Source of the DNA: Methanobacteriota archaeon
Lineage (GTDB): Archaea > Halobacteriota > Methanosarcinia > Methanotrichales > Methanotrichaceae
Assembly (NCBI GenBank): GCA_029553285.1
Contig: JAKPCO010000080.1
Location: 1 to 64,000, forward strand
Direction of reading: 5' to 3'
DNA: 64,000 bases
In this document: positions 35,196 through 44,266 of the stretch, piece by piece
How the letters are laid out: each line of letters starts with the position of its first letter
Position numbering within the stretch: the first letter of the stretch is position 1
The notes under the pieces: generated by a model
Told to the model about the DNA's origin: nothing
The model's database searches: none
What the model saw: only the letters and a program-made list of their open reading frames with translations
Program-made: the position numbers and the translations under genes

Positions 35196-36662
35196 ATGAA
35201 GATGAATGATGCTCAAGAGACGCAGATGGTGAGAAAAGAGGAGAGGGAAGCAAAGCTTCCCCCGAAATCGAACTTCAGCGAATGGTACCATGAGCTTTTG
35301 AAGAGCGCAGAGATAGTCGATGTCAGGTACCCTGTGAAGGGCATGAGCGTCTGGTACCCGTTCGGCTTTGCTCTCAGGAGCCATGTATACCAGATAATAA
35401 AAGAGCTTCTCGATGTCGATCACTACGAGACACAGTTCCCGCTGCTCATCCCAGAGACCGAGTTCATGAAGGAGGCCGAGCACATAAAGGGCTTCGAGGA
35501 TGAGGTCTACTGGGTGACGCATGGCGGCCGGGATCCCCTGGATATCAAGCTGGCGCTGCGTCCGACAAGCGAGACCGCGATATATCCGATGCTCAGGCTC
35601 TGGATACGATCGCATGCAGATCTCCCCCTCAGGATATACCAGATAGTCAACACTTTCCGCTACGAGACGAAACACACCCGCCCGCTCATCCGCCTCAGGG
35701 AGATAACGTCGTTCAAGGAGGCTCACACAGCGCACGCCACCTGGGAGGAGGCGGCGATGCAGGTCGAGATCGCTGTCCAGAGGTACATCGAGTTCTACAG
35801 GCGGCTTGCAATTCCATGTCTCGTCAGCAAGCGACCATCCTGGGACAAGTTTCCAGGAGCGGATTACTCGATCGCCCTGGATGTGATAATGCCAGACGGG
35901 AGGACCCTCCAGGTCGGGACCGCGCATCTTCTCGGAACAAACTTCGCAAAGACGTACGAGATAACATACGAGGATGAGCATGGGGAACAGAGGTACGTCA
36001 ATCAGACATGTTATGGAATTTCTGAGAGATGCATAGCAGCCCTCATAGCGGTTCATGGCGATGATAAGGGTCTGGTTTTGCCCTGGCGGGTCGCGCCGGT
36101 GCAGGTCGTCATTGTGCCGATCATATTCGGGGAGAGAGAGCCGATAATAGAGGTATGCAGGTCGATCGCTTCAACTCTAGCAGGCAGAAACATAAGGGTC
36201 AGGCTTGATGATGGGGATGAGCGTCCTGGCGCGAAGTTCTACAAGTGGGAGATGCGCGGCGTTCCTGTGCGTATAGAGATAGGCCCCAGGGACATCAAAA
36301 ACAACGCTGTGACGATTGTCAGAAGGGATGGAGTGAGAAAGACCCTGCCCATGGATGAGAGGCTTGTTGATGCGATCCTGGCAGAGGCTGAGGAGCTGCA
36401 GTCCGTTCTCTACAATCGCGCGAAGGAGTTCATGGACTCGAAGATAAAACTTGTATCCTCCCTGGATGAGGCGAGGTCGCAGGTGCAGTCCGGCGTAGCC
36501 AGGGTTCCATGGTGCGGATCTGTGGAGTGCGGCCATGCGCTTGAGGATCAGGTCGGCGCGAACCTGCTCGGAGAGCCCAGAGGGGATGAGATACCGCCAA
36601 TGCGCTGTCTCATATGCGGCAAGGAGTCCACAGGGTCGACGTACATGGCCAGGCAGTACTGA
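35196..36662 (+). CDS. proS: Prolyl-tRNA synthetase, archaeal/eukaryotic type
   Basis: A class II synthetase of 488 residues charging tRNA-Pro. Visible are [35 protein letters not shown], motif 2 ([19 protein letters not shown]) and the archaeal-type C-terminal zinc-binding extension ([10 protein letters not shown] ... RCLICGKES) ending in Tyr. It has no bacterial editing insertion. GTG 35193 and ATG 35196 or 35202 are all possible starts. Confidence 0.95.
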   Translation: MKMNDAQETQMVRKEEREAKLPPKSNFSEWYHELLKSAEIVDVRYPVKGMSVWYPFGFALRSHVYQIIKELLDVDHYETQFPLLIPETEFMKEAEHIKGFEDEVYWVTHGGRDPLDIKLALRPTSETAIYPMLRLWIRSHADLPLRIYQIVNTFRYETKHTRPLIRLREITSFKEAHTAHATWEEAAMQVEIAVQRYIEFYRRLAIPCLVSKRPSWDKFPGADYSIALDVIMPDGRTLQVGTAHLLGTNFAKTYEITYEDEHGEQRYVNQTCYGISERCIAALIAVHGDDKGLVLPWRVAPVQVVIVPIIFGEREPIIEVCRSIASTLAGRNIRVRLDDGDERPGAKFYKWEMRGVPVRIEIGPRDIKNNAVTIVRRDGVRKTLPMDERLVDAILAEAEELQSVLYNRAKEFMDSKIKLVSSLDEARSQVQSGVARVPWCGSVECGHALEDQVGANLLGEPRGDEIPPMRCLICGKESTGSTYMARQY

Positions 36663-36761
36663 ACAACATCAGCAGGGGCTGGGTTATGAGGAAGCGCTGT
36701 TTCAATGGAATGATAGAGCGGATGTCGCAGCCCCAAATCTCCGCTCCGGAGCGTCTCTCGC

Positions 36762-37661
36762 ATGAAGATACTGATTGCTGAGTATGCGGTCGCCACAGGT
36801 CTTGGCGGAACATACGAGATCGAGGGCAGGGCGATGCTCTCAACTATGGCAAGGAGCTTTGTGAGGTGCGGTCACAGGGTGGTTTATCCCACATCCGGGC
36901 CGGTTGTCGATGCAGGCGTCCCGGTGCTTCTCGAGCGGAGCGATCTCATGGGATTTCTGAGATCCGTCGATGCAGATGCTGGATTGATCGTGGCACCCGA
37001 TCCCCTCGCATCCGATCTCATAGAGGCTGTGGAGAGCAGGATGGTCAATCTGGGATCTGACAGGGAGGCAGCGCGGCTCTGCGCTGACAAGCTCGAGTGC
37101 ACGCTGACCCTGAAGAGGGCAGGAGTGCCTGTGGCAGATATTGTCGAATCTCCGGAATGTGAATGCAGTGTGTATGTCGTGAAGCCCAGATACGGCTGCG
37201 GCTCAGATGGTGTCATCATCTCATCCTTTCCCAACGCTCCAGAGGGCTGCATCGCGACAAGGTACGTGGAGGGCGTGCATCTCAGCGTCAGCTTCATCAG
37301 AGGAAGAGAACGGTTCCTGCCGCTCACGATAAACAGGCAGATAATAGAGATGAAGGGCAGCAGGTTCGTCTATGCCGGTAGCCAGGTGCCGTACAGATCT
37401 CCGAGGGCAGAGGAGATATGGAGTGTGGCGAGGAGGGCTGCAGAGGCGCTTGGATTGAAAGGGTACGCAGGCATCGATCTGGTTGTGGGAGATCTCCCCA
37501 GAGTGGTGGACGTGAATGCGCGCCTCACAACATCGATCGTCGGATGCTCGAAGGTGCTCAGATGGGAGCTGGCAGACCTCATACTCAGGGCGAGCTTCGG
37601 CGGGCTGCCGGAGAGCGTGGAAGTGGATGGGGAGATGACCTTCAGGCTGGATGAGCTCTAG
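36762..37661 (+). CDS. mfnD: ATP-grasp tyramine-glutamate ligase, methanofuran synthesis
   Basis: A 299-residue ATP-grasp enzyme, consistent with MfnD, which joins tyramine to glutamate. The N-terminus MKILIAEYAVATGLGGTYEI matches the family; YVVKPRYGCGSDGV binds ATP, and DLPRVVDVNARLTTSIVG holds the metal-binding Asp and Asn. The stop codon shares the palindrome CTAG with the stop of the convergent Sec61-beta gene. Other ATP-grasp ligases of this group exist, so substrate assignment rests on family resemblance. Confidence 0.8.
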   Translation: MKILIAEYAVATGLGGTYEIEGRAMLSTMARSFVRCGHRVVYPTSGPVVDAGVPVLLERSDLMGFLRSVDADAGLIVAPDPLASDLIEAVESRMVNLGSDREAARLCADKLECTLTLKRAGVPVADIVESPECECSVYVVKPRYGCGSDGVIISSFPNAPEGCIATRYVEGVHLSVSFIRGRERFLPLTINRQIIEMKGSRFVYAGSQVPYRSPRAEEIWSVARRAAEALGLKGYAGIDLVVGDLPRVVDVNARLTTSIVGCSKVLRWELADLILRASFGGLPESVEVDGEMTFRLDEL

Positions 37662-37831
37662 GGCCAGAGCCCGAAGGTTATGTTCAGCGCCATTATCGCG
37701 ACCCCGCATGCTATACCAGCACCCACGACCATCTTCGGGTCGAGCTTTATCGAGGTCTCCTCAGACTCGAAGTATCTCATCAGGCCGGCCGAAGACATAA
37801 GGCCAGGCCCCTCGCCTTTCTTCTTTGCCAT
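37658..37831 (-). CDS. secG: Preprotein translocase Sec61-beta subunit
   Basis: A 57-residue tail-anchored protein, MAKKKGEGPGLMSSAGLMRY then FESEETSIKLDPK and one membrane helix (about 34-54) ending ITFGLWP, closely following the archaeal SecG/Sec61-beta pattern. It is the small non-essential subunit of the SecYE channel. Its TAG stop overlaps the mfnD TAG by four bases in opposite orientation. Confidence 0.93.
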   Translation of the reverse strand: MAKKKGEGPGLMSSAGLMRYFESEETSIKLDPKMVVGAGIACGVAIMALNITFGLWP

Positions 37832-37912
37832 GTGCGGTCCTCTTACATATCGGTTAAAGTAAATTTCGGTCAGCTTCTGCTCTTGGGTGCTGTTGGGCAG
37901 TATATCGAACTC

Positions 37913-37969
37913 GCCGTAAATTCAAAACTGATCGGTATGCTTCCCACCAGCATGAGATCAATTTACGGC
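37913..37969. repeat. Inverted repeat GCCGTAAATT / AATTTACGGC
   Basis: A perfect 10-base inverted repeat (37913-37922 and 37960-37969) separated by 37 bases, lying between Sec61-beta and the secreted protein. It resembles the ends of a small palindromic element, but no target duplication is visible. The rest of 37832-38073 shows no gene. Confidence 0.35.
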
Positions 37970-38073
37970 AACGCTCTTTAGTGGCCATCGATTTCCGCAG
38001 TAAGTATTCAGTGATTTAAATACAATGATGCTCGAGACACCTGAATCGAAGCCATCCCTGCGACAGGTGGGCT

Positions 38074-39351
38074 CTATCCGAGATCCAGGGTTGCTCTCGC
38101 AGCCGCGCCGTGGAAATCAGATGCGATCAGCACCGCAGCGTACTGTGATCCTGCTGCTTCCCTTTCAAGCTTCATGTCGTAATGGAAGGCCGGAGATCTC
38201 TTTAGATAAAGAGGCCTGTGGAACGCGAGGCTCTCGCCCATCGATAGGAACCGCAGGGAGCTCTTTCCCTCGATGACTGTTATGTTGTTTCTCACGTAAT
38301 CAGAGTAACGAGCACCTGGCCTGAGAGCCTCGAAGAGCTCCTTTGAGATGTAGTGTATTCTTCCATCCAGACCCTCGATCGCATGCAGCTCCATATCCTC
38401 TCCGAAGTATGCCAGTGCGTCTGAGAACGGCCCCTCATCTGTCAAGTTCAGCAGGCAGGGTGCAGAGTATCTCATGTACCTCGATATATTCTCAGGAATG
38501 CCTCTCGTCTCAACGGCAACGACGGGAGACACACGCTCAGATCCGCAGCTCACGCTGTACACCACCCTCGGCCAGATGAACCTGACCTCAGATTCGCTGC
38601 CGTTTAAATCCGCCCTCTCCACCCATACAACCTCTCCGCTCTTCTGGTCAAAGATGTACAGGGAGACTCCCCCGAGATCGCCATCTGGATCTGAGAGATC
38701 CGCCCTGATAACAACGCCATCCGTGAGGTTCTCCGAGGAGGCGTTGATCCGTGGAGGGCGGGATGAGATGTAGCCGATTGCTGCAATCATCCACTCGTAA
38801 TCGCCTGGGGATGAAAGCATGCTGGGGCTCCTAGATGCGACGAAAGAGCGATTGAGTGTTGTGTTATTATCAATTCCAACGAAGACCGTGGAGTACTCGA
38901 AGAACACCACGAAGAAAGGCCCATCAATTCTGAGATCAGGCACATCTATCTCAGCCCAGCTCAGATTGCTGCCAAAGTAAGCTCCAGAGAGGTCTGTGGT
39001 TCTGTAGACCAGGTTGAGGTCCGCATTCCATATCTCCAGGACGAATATCCCATCGCGGTTGAGCATGCCACAGACCGCGACCCTTGACAGAGTCCAGTTA
39101 TCCGGGGGCGAGAAGAGGACCGCATGGCCCTGGTCGCCCGCGAGCCATATCCCATCGTCAGGCGTGCTGTCGCTGTACTGTATCGCCAGATCCAGAGCAT
39201 CCGATATGGGAATGGCAAGCAGCAACAGAATAACAGGCAGCGCGCCGAGTTTTGGCCCCAAGCTGCGAGGCATAAGTTTTGAACTCGCGGAAGAACCATG
39301 GACCTGCTTAATTACACTCAGCCTCATCGCACATCCCCTGAGCAGCTCCAT
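38074..39351 (-). CDS. Large exported protein of unknown function
   Basis: Up to 425 residues. The signal-like hydrophobic stretch LGALPVILLLLAIPISDAL is internal, so the true start is probably MPRSLGPKLG (residue 27; about 39273). The rest is extracellular-looking, with many Asn-x-Ser/Thr sequons (NWT, NLS, NNT, NRS, NAS, NGS, NLT) and a region PPRINASSENLTDGVVIRADLSDPDGD that suggests a beta-sandwich domain. No C-terminal anchor is seen. It overlaps the preceding gene by 28 bases in the long form. I do not recognise the family. Confidence 0.6.
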   Translation of the reverse strand: MELLRGCAMRLSVIKQVHGSSASSKLMPRSLGPKLGALPVILLLLAIPISDALDLAIQYSDSTPDDGIWLAGDQGHAVLFSPPDNWTLSRVAVCGMLNRDGIFVLEIWNADLNLVYRTTDLSGAYFGSNLSWAEIDVPDLRIDGPFFVVFFEYSTVFVGIDNNTTLNRSFVASRSPSMLSSPGDYEWMIAAIGYISSRPPRINASSENLTDGVVIRADLSDPDGDLGGVSLYIFDQKSGEVVWVERADLNGSESEVRFIWPRVVYSVSCGSERVSPVVAVETRGIPENISRYMRYSAPCLLNLTDEGPFSDALAYFGEDMELHAIEGLDGRIHYISKELFEALRPGARYSDYVRNNITVIEGKSSLRFLSMGESLAFHRPLYLKRSPAFHYDMKLEREAAGSQYAAVLIASDFHGAAARATLDLG

Positions 39352-40298
39352 ATCGAATCCATGAGAGCTCTGATCGCTCCTGCATCATCGAGGGGGCAGC
39401 ACGATAGCCATTCCGGCCCCGGAGATCTCACGGAGACAGCATCGTACCCGAGGCATCCGCACATGTACACTCTTCCCTCCGGCGCTTCATCTATGACTGC
39501 AGCATCGTAGCTGTTCTTTCCAACCCATGACTCCTCAAGCCCGATGTTCTTTCCTCTCCCTCCCATATCTATGACGGAACGTATATCGAAGCTCCCCCAG
39601 TAGGAGTCGAAGCCCTCAGAGGCCGGGGTTTTATCGGAGTACTGCCTGTACCTCTGCATGACAAGCCCAGAGGAGTGCGAGCTTATGCTGTAGTGGATGT
39701 TTTTGTTCGGACGGAAGAGATCCGATATGATCGTGTCTGTGCTGTCGTTCATTGAGAGCTGGAACCACGCGCTCTTGAGGTACATATCGCATGCGCGCTC
39801 CTTTCTCAGATCTTTCGTGTAAAGATACGATGTCCCAACACGATCAAGGTTGTTGATGAATGTCTCCCTGCTTGATATCCCGCCTCCCCTGTAGTCGAGC
39901 GTGCTCGACGTGCTGAGCACAACCGGCCAGGCCTCGTTCACAGAAAGCACGTAGTTCTGCGTCCCTGGTATCTTGACAAGCGTTGATGTAGCATTGACGT
40001 TATCGCCTGCCGCCTCCAGAGAGATCCTGTCCTCCTCCTCCATGGTGCCGTTCTTCGCAGCCACACGCTCGCTCATGCTGACATGATTGATATCGATCTC
40101 TGTATACCTGCTGTGATCCCCGGTGCCGAGAGCGTATCCGTAGAGGTCCATGGAGAGGTTCATCGTGAACCTCCTTCCGGTGCTCCATCCTGTATCATAT
40201 TCGTGGATCTCGTAGCTCCTCCAGCAGGATGCTGTGTCCAGAGATATCAGGAGAAGAAGCATCAGAACAGCTGAGCGCACGGGACGCCTCGAAGACAT
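39324..40298 (-). CDS. Exported protein of unknown function
   Basis: A 324-residue protein with a signal peptide (VLMLLLLISLDTASCW, about 11-26) and a secreted body with several N-glycosylation sequons (NLS, NGT, NAT, NDS). The C-terminal 60 residues contain four Cys in GRVYMCGCLGY and WLSCCPLDD. There is no membrane anchor at the end. Its neighbour downstream is also exported, so the two may form one surface structure or secreted pair. I cannot assign a family. Confidence 0.6.
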   Translation of the reverse strand: MSSRRPVRSAVLMLLLLISLDTASCWRSYEIHEYDTGWSTGRRFTMNLSMDLYGYALGTGDHSRYTEIDINHVSMSERVAAKNGTMEEEDRISLEAAGDNVNATSTLVKIPGTQNYVLSVNEAWPVVLSTSSTLDYRGGGISSRETFINNLDRVGTSYLYTKDLRKERACDMYLKSAWFQLSMNDSTDTIISDLFRPNKNIHYSISSHSSGLVMQRYRQYSDKTPASEGFDSYWGSFDIRSVIDMGGRGKNIGLEESWVGKNSYDAAVIDEAPEGRVYMCGCLGYDAVSVRSPGPEWLSCCPLDDAGAIRALMDSIWSCSGDVR

Positions 40299-40382
40299 GC
40301 GATTGATTGTTTCATTTCATCCTATAAAAATTTCTCCGCAGCGCGGTTCCTGCGCAGTCGCTCAGCGCTCCATTCAGCATCG

Positions 40383-41531
40383 CTACCTTATTGCAGATAT
40401 GCTCCGGAACCGTTCCACAGCTTCGCGTATGCACTCACCGACGTAATCGACATCCTCCTGTGTGTTATCCCTCCCCAGCGTTATCCTGAGGGAGCCATGA
40501 CATCTCACCGGATCCAGGCCTATAGCCCTGAGCACGTGGCTCGGCTCCAGTTTCTTTGAAGAACAGGCTGATCCTGTGGAGACTGCTACGCCCTTTGAGT
40601 CGAGGTAGAGGAGCAGCGACTCTCCCTCCACCCTGCCGAAGCCGAAGTTAAGGTTGATTGGAAGTCTCTTGGTTGGATGACCGTTGAGCCAGGAGTCGTC
40701 GATGTTCGAGAGCACGAATTTCTTGAGCCTCTCGCGCAGCGCTGTGAGCCTCTCCGCCTCGCTCTCCATCATTTCAGATGCGAGCTCTGCAGCTCTGCCC
40801 AGTCCCACAATCCCCGGGACGTTCTCGGTGCCCGACCTGAGCCCCCTCTCGTGCCCACCGCCCTGGATGATGCTCTCGATCCTCGTCCCTTTTCTGACGT
40901 ACAGCGCGCCGATGCCCTTAGGACCATAGAACTTGTGCGCAGATATTGAGAGGAGATCGACGCCAAGCTGGTCAACATTCACGGGTATCTTGCCCACGGT
41001 CTGGACGGCATCGGTGTGTAGAAGTATGTCTCTATCCGATGAGATCTCCGCGATCTCCTTTATCGGCTGTATCGTGCCTATCTCGTTGTTCGCATGCATG
41101 ACGGATATGAGCACGGTATCATCGCGTATCGCCCTCTCGATCTCTCCCGGATCGACTATGCCCATGTCATCAACAGGAACGTAGGTGACATCGAAGCCCA
41201 CGCGCTCCAGAGACCTGCACACCTCAAGAACCGCAGGATGCTCTATCGATGTCGTGATGATATGCTTTCCCCTGCTGCTGAGCGCAACGCCCTTGAGCGC
41301 CAGGTTGTCCGACTCTGTGCCCCCGCTCGTGAAGTATATCTCCTCAGGGCTCGCGCCGATCAGCGAGGCGAGCTTCTCCCTCGCGCCCTCAACAGCATCA
41401 CGCGCCTCCCGGCCGAACTCGTGGAGGCTCGACGCATTTCCATACCTCTCCCTGAAGTACGGCAGCATCGCCTCCAGGACCTCGGGCGCGACCGGGGTCG
41501 TGGCCGAGTGGTCCATGTATATGCGCCTCAT
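40383..41531 (-). CDS. nifS: Cysteine desulfurase (NifS/IscS type)
   Basis: A PLP enzyme releasing sulfur from cysteine for Fe-S clusters. The 382 residues start MRRIYMDHSATTPVAPEVLE; the cofactor Lys is in SAHKFYGPKGIGALYVRKG and the catalytic Cys in GSACSSKKLEPSHVL. A TATA-like box (GCTTTAACT, about 41564-41556) lies 25-33 bases before ATG 41531, implying a leaderless mRNA. No iscU partner is adjacent. Confidence 0.93.
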   Translation of the reverse strand: MRRIYMDHSATTPVAPEVLEAMLPYFRERYGNASSLHEFGREARDAVEGAREKLASLIGASPEEIYFTSGGTESDNLALKGVALSSRGKHIITTSIEHPAVLEVCRSLERVGFDVTYVPVDDMGIVDPGEIERAIRDDTVLISVMHANNEIGTIQPIKEIAEISSDRDILLHTDAVQTVGKIPVNVDQLGVDLLSISAHKFYGPKGIGALYVRKGTRIESIIQGGGHERGLRSGTENVPGIVGLGRAAELASEMMESEAERLTALRERLKKFVLSNIDDSWLNGHPTKRLPINLNFGFGRVEGESLLLYLDSKGVAVSTGSACSSKKLEPSHVLRAIGLDPVRCHGSLRITLGRDNTQEDVDYVGECIREAVERFRSISAIR

Positions 41532-41804
41532 GAGCGTTAATTCATACCACATGCGAGTTAAAGCTTCTCTCCGGAGTCTGATCGCGGGCTCGGTTCGATC
41601 GCCTCTCAGGAATCACATCCACCGACAGATTACCGCATTCGCTGGGTCCGCATGCTGCTGATCTCGTGCAACCCCAAAATTATCGATCGATGTGCCTGCA
41701 ACCCGTGCCCGATAGATCCCGGATCTGCGGAGCCCTCTGCTCCAGGCGATAGCGTCGAAACTCATAAGTATTAACAGTGCAGACTCGTCTGATTGAGTGG
41801 GGTT

Positions 41805-42203
41805 ATGAGAAAAAGATTCGTGCTTGTTGCTCTGGCAGTATTGATTCTGCCGTGCCTGGCGGAGGAGGTATCGCTGGAGTATGACTGGCTCTCCCCGTGG
41901 TACAACCCGTTTCTGACCCACACCTACCGGTGGGAGTACAGCTGGGTTTATCCGGTAGACAGACTGCCTTACTACACACCTTACTACAGCCCGTATTACA
42001 GATACCCCGGGACATACCATCCGGTGTATGGAGCCTATCGATATCCTGCCTCCTCATATCTTATGAAGACAACCTTCGATCCAGCAGACTTCGGCATCGA
42101 TCCGTGGTGGGATGCCAATGTTTACGGGCTGCGGGGCATGACATTTTACTACACAACACCGCCGACGTTCTTCTATTCGCGCGGTGGATACGTCATGCGG
42201 TGA
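41805..42203 (+). CDS. Tyrosine/proline-rich exported protein
   Basis: A 132-residue protein with a signal peptide (MRKRFVLVALAVLILPCLAE). The mature part is very rich in Tyr, Pro and Trp, with runs such as PYYTPYYSPYYRYPGTYHPV and a C-terminal FYYTTPPTFFYSRGGYVMR. This composition resembles structural or adhesive surface proteins, but there is no recognised domain. ATAAGTATTAAC at about 41764-41775 is a likely promoter element. It appears monocistronic. Confidence 0.65.
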   Translation: MRKRFVLVALAVLILPCLAEEVSLEYDWLSPWYNPFLTHTYRWEYSWVYPVDRLPYYTPYYSPYYRYPGTYHPVYGAYRYPASSYLMKTTFDPADFGIDPWWDANVYGLRGMTFYYTTPPTFFYSRGGYVMR

Positions 42204-42639
42204 GACCCGAAGAGCCGCATCCAACTCGCTCTGAGCAAACAGCAGTGTCAGCGGGCGCTGGATATCTGAGATGCCTCATGCAGCAATCCTGCCGGCCATT
42301 TCCCTGGTTTTGCTCTCAAATCGAGGAGGATCAAAGGGATCGGCATCAAAACCACATGTGCTCATGCTGGTGATTCGGCGGATCGATGCAGAGATGTGGT
42401 GCTGATTGAAGTTGAAGTCGTCTCGAAACCATCCGGCCACTGGATGTGACATGGTGTCCTCATTGGGGGTCCAGGTGCTTGATCATATCCATCGATGGCA
42501 TCTGGATGTTTTGAGACAGGTTCGTTGTTTGGTTTGCCAGAGCCGCCTCTCCGACCAGCCACATGAGCCACCACATGGATCATGAAAGGTTGCACGCGAT
42601 TTGTCCTGCATGCGTATGGCCCCCGCTCTCCCTTTGCCG

Positions 42640-42862
42640 GGATCTGTCCGAATAAGAGTTCCGGAGCCAGATATTCGAGGCTTGAGGATGCTGATTGTTA
42701 TGAGCACTTCTTCCTTACGCTCTTATCTATTCAGCAACTTGAAGGACATACAAGCCGGCTGCTGAATGGATTCACTCGCTCGCTAGTAGCGCATAGCAGA
42801 AGCGGTGCTTCTGCAGACAAGTTGTCAGACGGATAAGAGCGCTTCCTTATTCGGACACCTCT
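42640..42862 (-). mobile_element. Second-family MITE interrupted by another MITE
   Basis: On the plus strand it begins GGATCTGTCCGAATAAGAGT and ends CTTATTCGGACACCTCT. Without the inserted element and its duplicated target it is the reverse complement of 26978-27068. The outer flanks are CTTTGCCG (42632-42639) and CTTTGACG (42863-42870), an 8-base target duplication with one mismatch. Positions 42718-42841 are the younger inserted element. The surrounding stretch 42204-42639 shows no gene or other repeat. Confidence 0.8.
42718..42841 (-). mobile_element. 124-bp MITE inserted inside another MITE
   Basis: Starts CGCTCTTATCTATTCAGCAA and ends GTTGTCAGACGGATAAGAGCG; reverse-complemented, it aligns with the other copies. 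It is flanked by the perfect direct repeat CTTCCTTA (42710-42717 and 42842-42849). The uninterrupted relative at 26978-27068 has CTTCCTTA only once (as TAAGGAAG at 26991-26998), proving insertion with target duplication. Confidence 0.9.
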
Positions 42863-42979
42863 CTTTGACGAATCGAATTGTAGATATAGCATGTGACATC
42901 CACATCCTGCTGGAAATTTGCGCGCACTGCTGAAGTGCTATTAATATTATTATCTTTTGATCAAAATTTTGATGGAAAA

Positions 42980-42988
42980 CTATATATC
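42980..42988 (+). promoter_or_regulatory. TATA box for a leaderless GTG gene
   Basis: CTATATATC lies 25-33 bases before the GTG at 43013; no ribosome-binding site is visible, so the mRNA probably starts at the GTG. Confidence 0.55.
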
Positions 42989-43012
42989 CTTATTACTGAA
43001 GTAAATTTATTC

Positions 43013-43696
43013 GTGGAAGCAAAAGACGCTCTTGAGGAGGTATCGCCTGAGGGTCTGGGCCTGGCCCTAAGAAGGCTGAGACGGATGCTGCAGGCCGCTC
43101 ACAGAAGCTCGATAGATGTCAAGAACAGCTATGACTTCTACGTCCTGGCCTTCAAGGAGCTGAGCAAGGACAACTACGCGGATGCATTTCTCTACTACGA
43201 CAGGGCGAAGTACGAGCTGACCAGTGCGATAAACGAGGCGAAGCACAACATACGCGGGCTGCGCATTCACAGCTCCAGGACAGTCTCGTTCTTCTTCAAA
43301 CTCTACGGCCTTTACGCGGTGCTATACGGGGTGCTTGCCGCTCTCTTCTTCGGAGCGCTGATATACGCCTACTCTGATATCAGGATCCTCGGAGTGCCGC
43401 TGTGGAGCTCCTTCTTCGCGGGGCTCGGCTCATCCGCCCAGATCCTCACCGGGGTTGTGGACGACCTCCGGAGGGAAGGTATGGTGGTAAGGTACAAGCG
43501 GATCTGGTACACAACGATACCGCTGCTCAGCATGATATTCGGCTACATGGCGTACCTGCTCTTCAGCAGCGGCCTCATCGCATTCAACGTGAAATCTGAT
43601 GATACAGTCTTCTCGACCATGCTCGTGTGCTTCCTCACAGGATTCATGACCAACTGGCTCATCAACAGGCTCTCAAGCCTGTCTGAGGACATGTGA
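43013..43696 (+). CDS. Membrane protein with N-terminal helical domain, unknown function
   Basis: A 227-residue protein starting (GTG)EAKDALEEVSPEGLGLALRR. The first 100 residues are charged helices (QAAHRSSIDVKNSYDFYVLA...YADAFLYYDRAKYELTSAI), resembling a four-helix or TPR-like unit. About four membrane segments follow (roughly 104-130, 136-155, 170-195, 202-222). The frame is open from 42893, but that portion lies upstream of the TATA box. I do not recognise a family. Confidence 0.65.
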   Translation: MEAKDALEEVSPEGLGLALRRLRRMLQAAHRSSIDVKNSYDFYVLAFKELSKDNYADAFLYYDRAKYELTSAINEAKHNIRGLRIHSSRTVSFFFKLYGLYAVLYGVLAALFFGALIYAYSDIRILGVPLWSSFFAGLGSSAQILTGVVDDLRREGMVVRYKRIWYTTIPLLSMIFGYMAYLLFSSGLIAFNVKSDDTVFSTMLVCFLTGFMTNWLINRLSSLSEDM

Positions 43697-43963
43697 TCTA
43701 AACAGATTAAAATATAAATAGGATGCATGTTATTAGACGTGGAATAAATTATTATTATCATAGTTAATTGTGGCTCTGTGCTTCAATTAGACGATCAGCC
43801 TCCTCGGAGCCGGCGCTCACCAGCATAACGCATGATGGATTTTAAGGGGCGGTATGCTGCTGATCTGGTGCATAGTAGATGTGGCTCGTGAGCCTGCAGT
43901 GTTCTTCATGAGCATGAACGCTCCCACATGCTTGGCGATGAACAAGAGCGTTCACAACAAAAA

Positions 43964-44000
43964 GTATTTAATTGATAATGATGATGGTTTTTTGAGGTGG
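43964..44000 (+). promoter_or_regulatory. TATA box and strong ribosome-binding site
   Basis: GTATTTAAT (43964-43972) and GAGGTGG (43994-44000) precede the ATG at 44006 at normal distances. The preceding 43697-43963 holds AT-rich DNA and a GAACGCTC/GAGCGTTC inverted repeat (about 43917-43954) that may be a MITE relic, with no gene. Confidence 0.55.
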
Positions 44001-44005
44001 TACTC

Positions 44006-44179
44006 ATGTGTTCCGGTCCCGGATTCAGCCTCATAAATGTGGGGGATGAGGAGCACATACTTGCAAAGGAATACACATGCCTGGACTGCGGCAGCACATT
44101 CAAGGGGCTGGGAGTCATACCATCCTGCCCGAGCTGCAAATCCAGGAATGTGAAACGCGTTAAGAAGCACTCTGCCTGA
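44006..44179 (+). CDS. Small zinc-ribbon protein
   Basis: A 57-residue protein with one rubredoxin-like zinc site: Cys25/Cys28 (CLDC) and Cys41/Cys44 (CPSC), and a basic C-terminus (KSRNVKRVKKHSA) suggesting nucleic acid contact. A strong GAGGTGG site and a TATA box support expression. No specific function is known. Confidence 0.75.
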   Translation: MCSGPGFSLINVGDEEHILAKEYTCLDCGSTFKGLGVIPSCPSCKSRNVKRVKKHSA

Positions 44180-44266
44180 GCCTGGGTCGTCTCCGGCGGC
44201 AGTGGGCAGAGGCGGTCCCGCCTTTGGGATGCGTAATTGCATATAGGTGGGCTTTCTTACGGGGGA

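Noticed and set aside
36672-36734. GGGGCTG/CAGCCCC inverted repeat between proS and mfnD as a riboswitch or small RNA
   Set aside because: Only a 7-bp stem around about 50 unrelated bases; no known riboswitch core or promoter is visible.
43917-43954. GAACGCTC/GAGCGTTC inverted repeat as a further intact MITE
   Set aside because: Only a short central part resembles the family and neither end nor target duplication is present; at most a relic.
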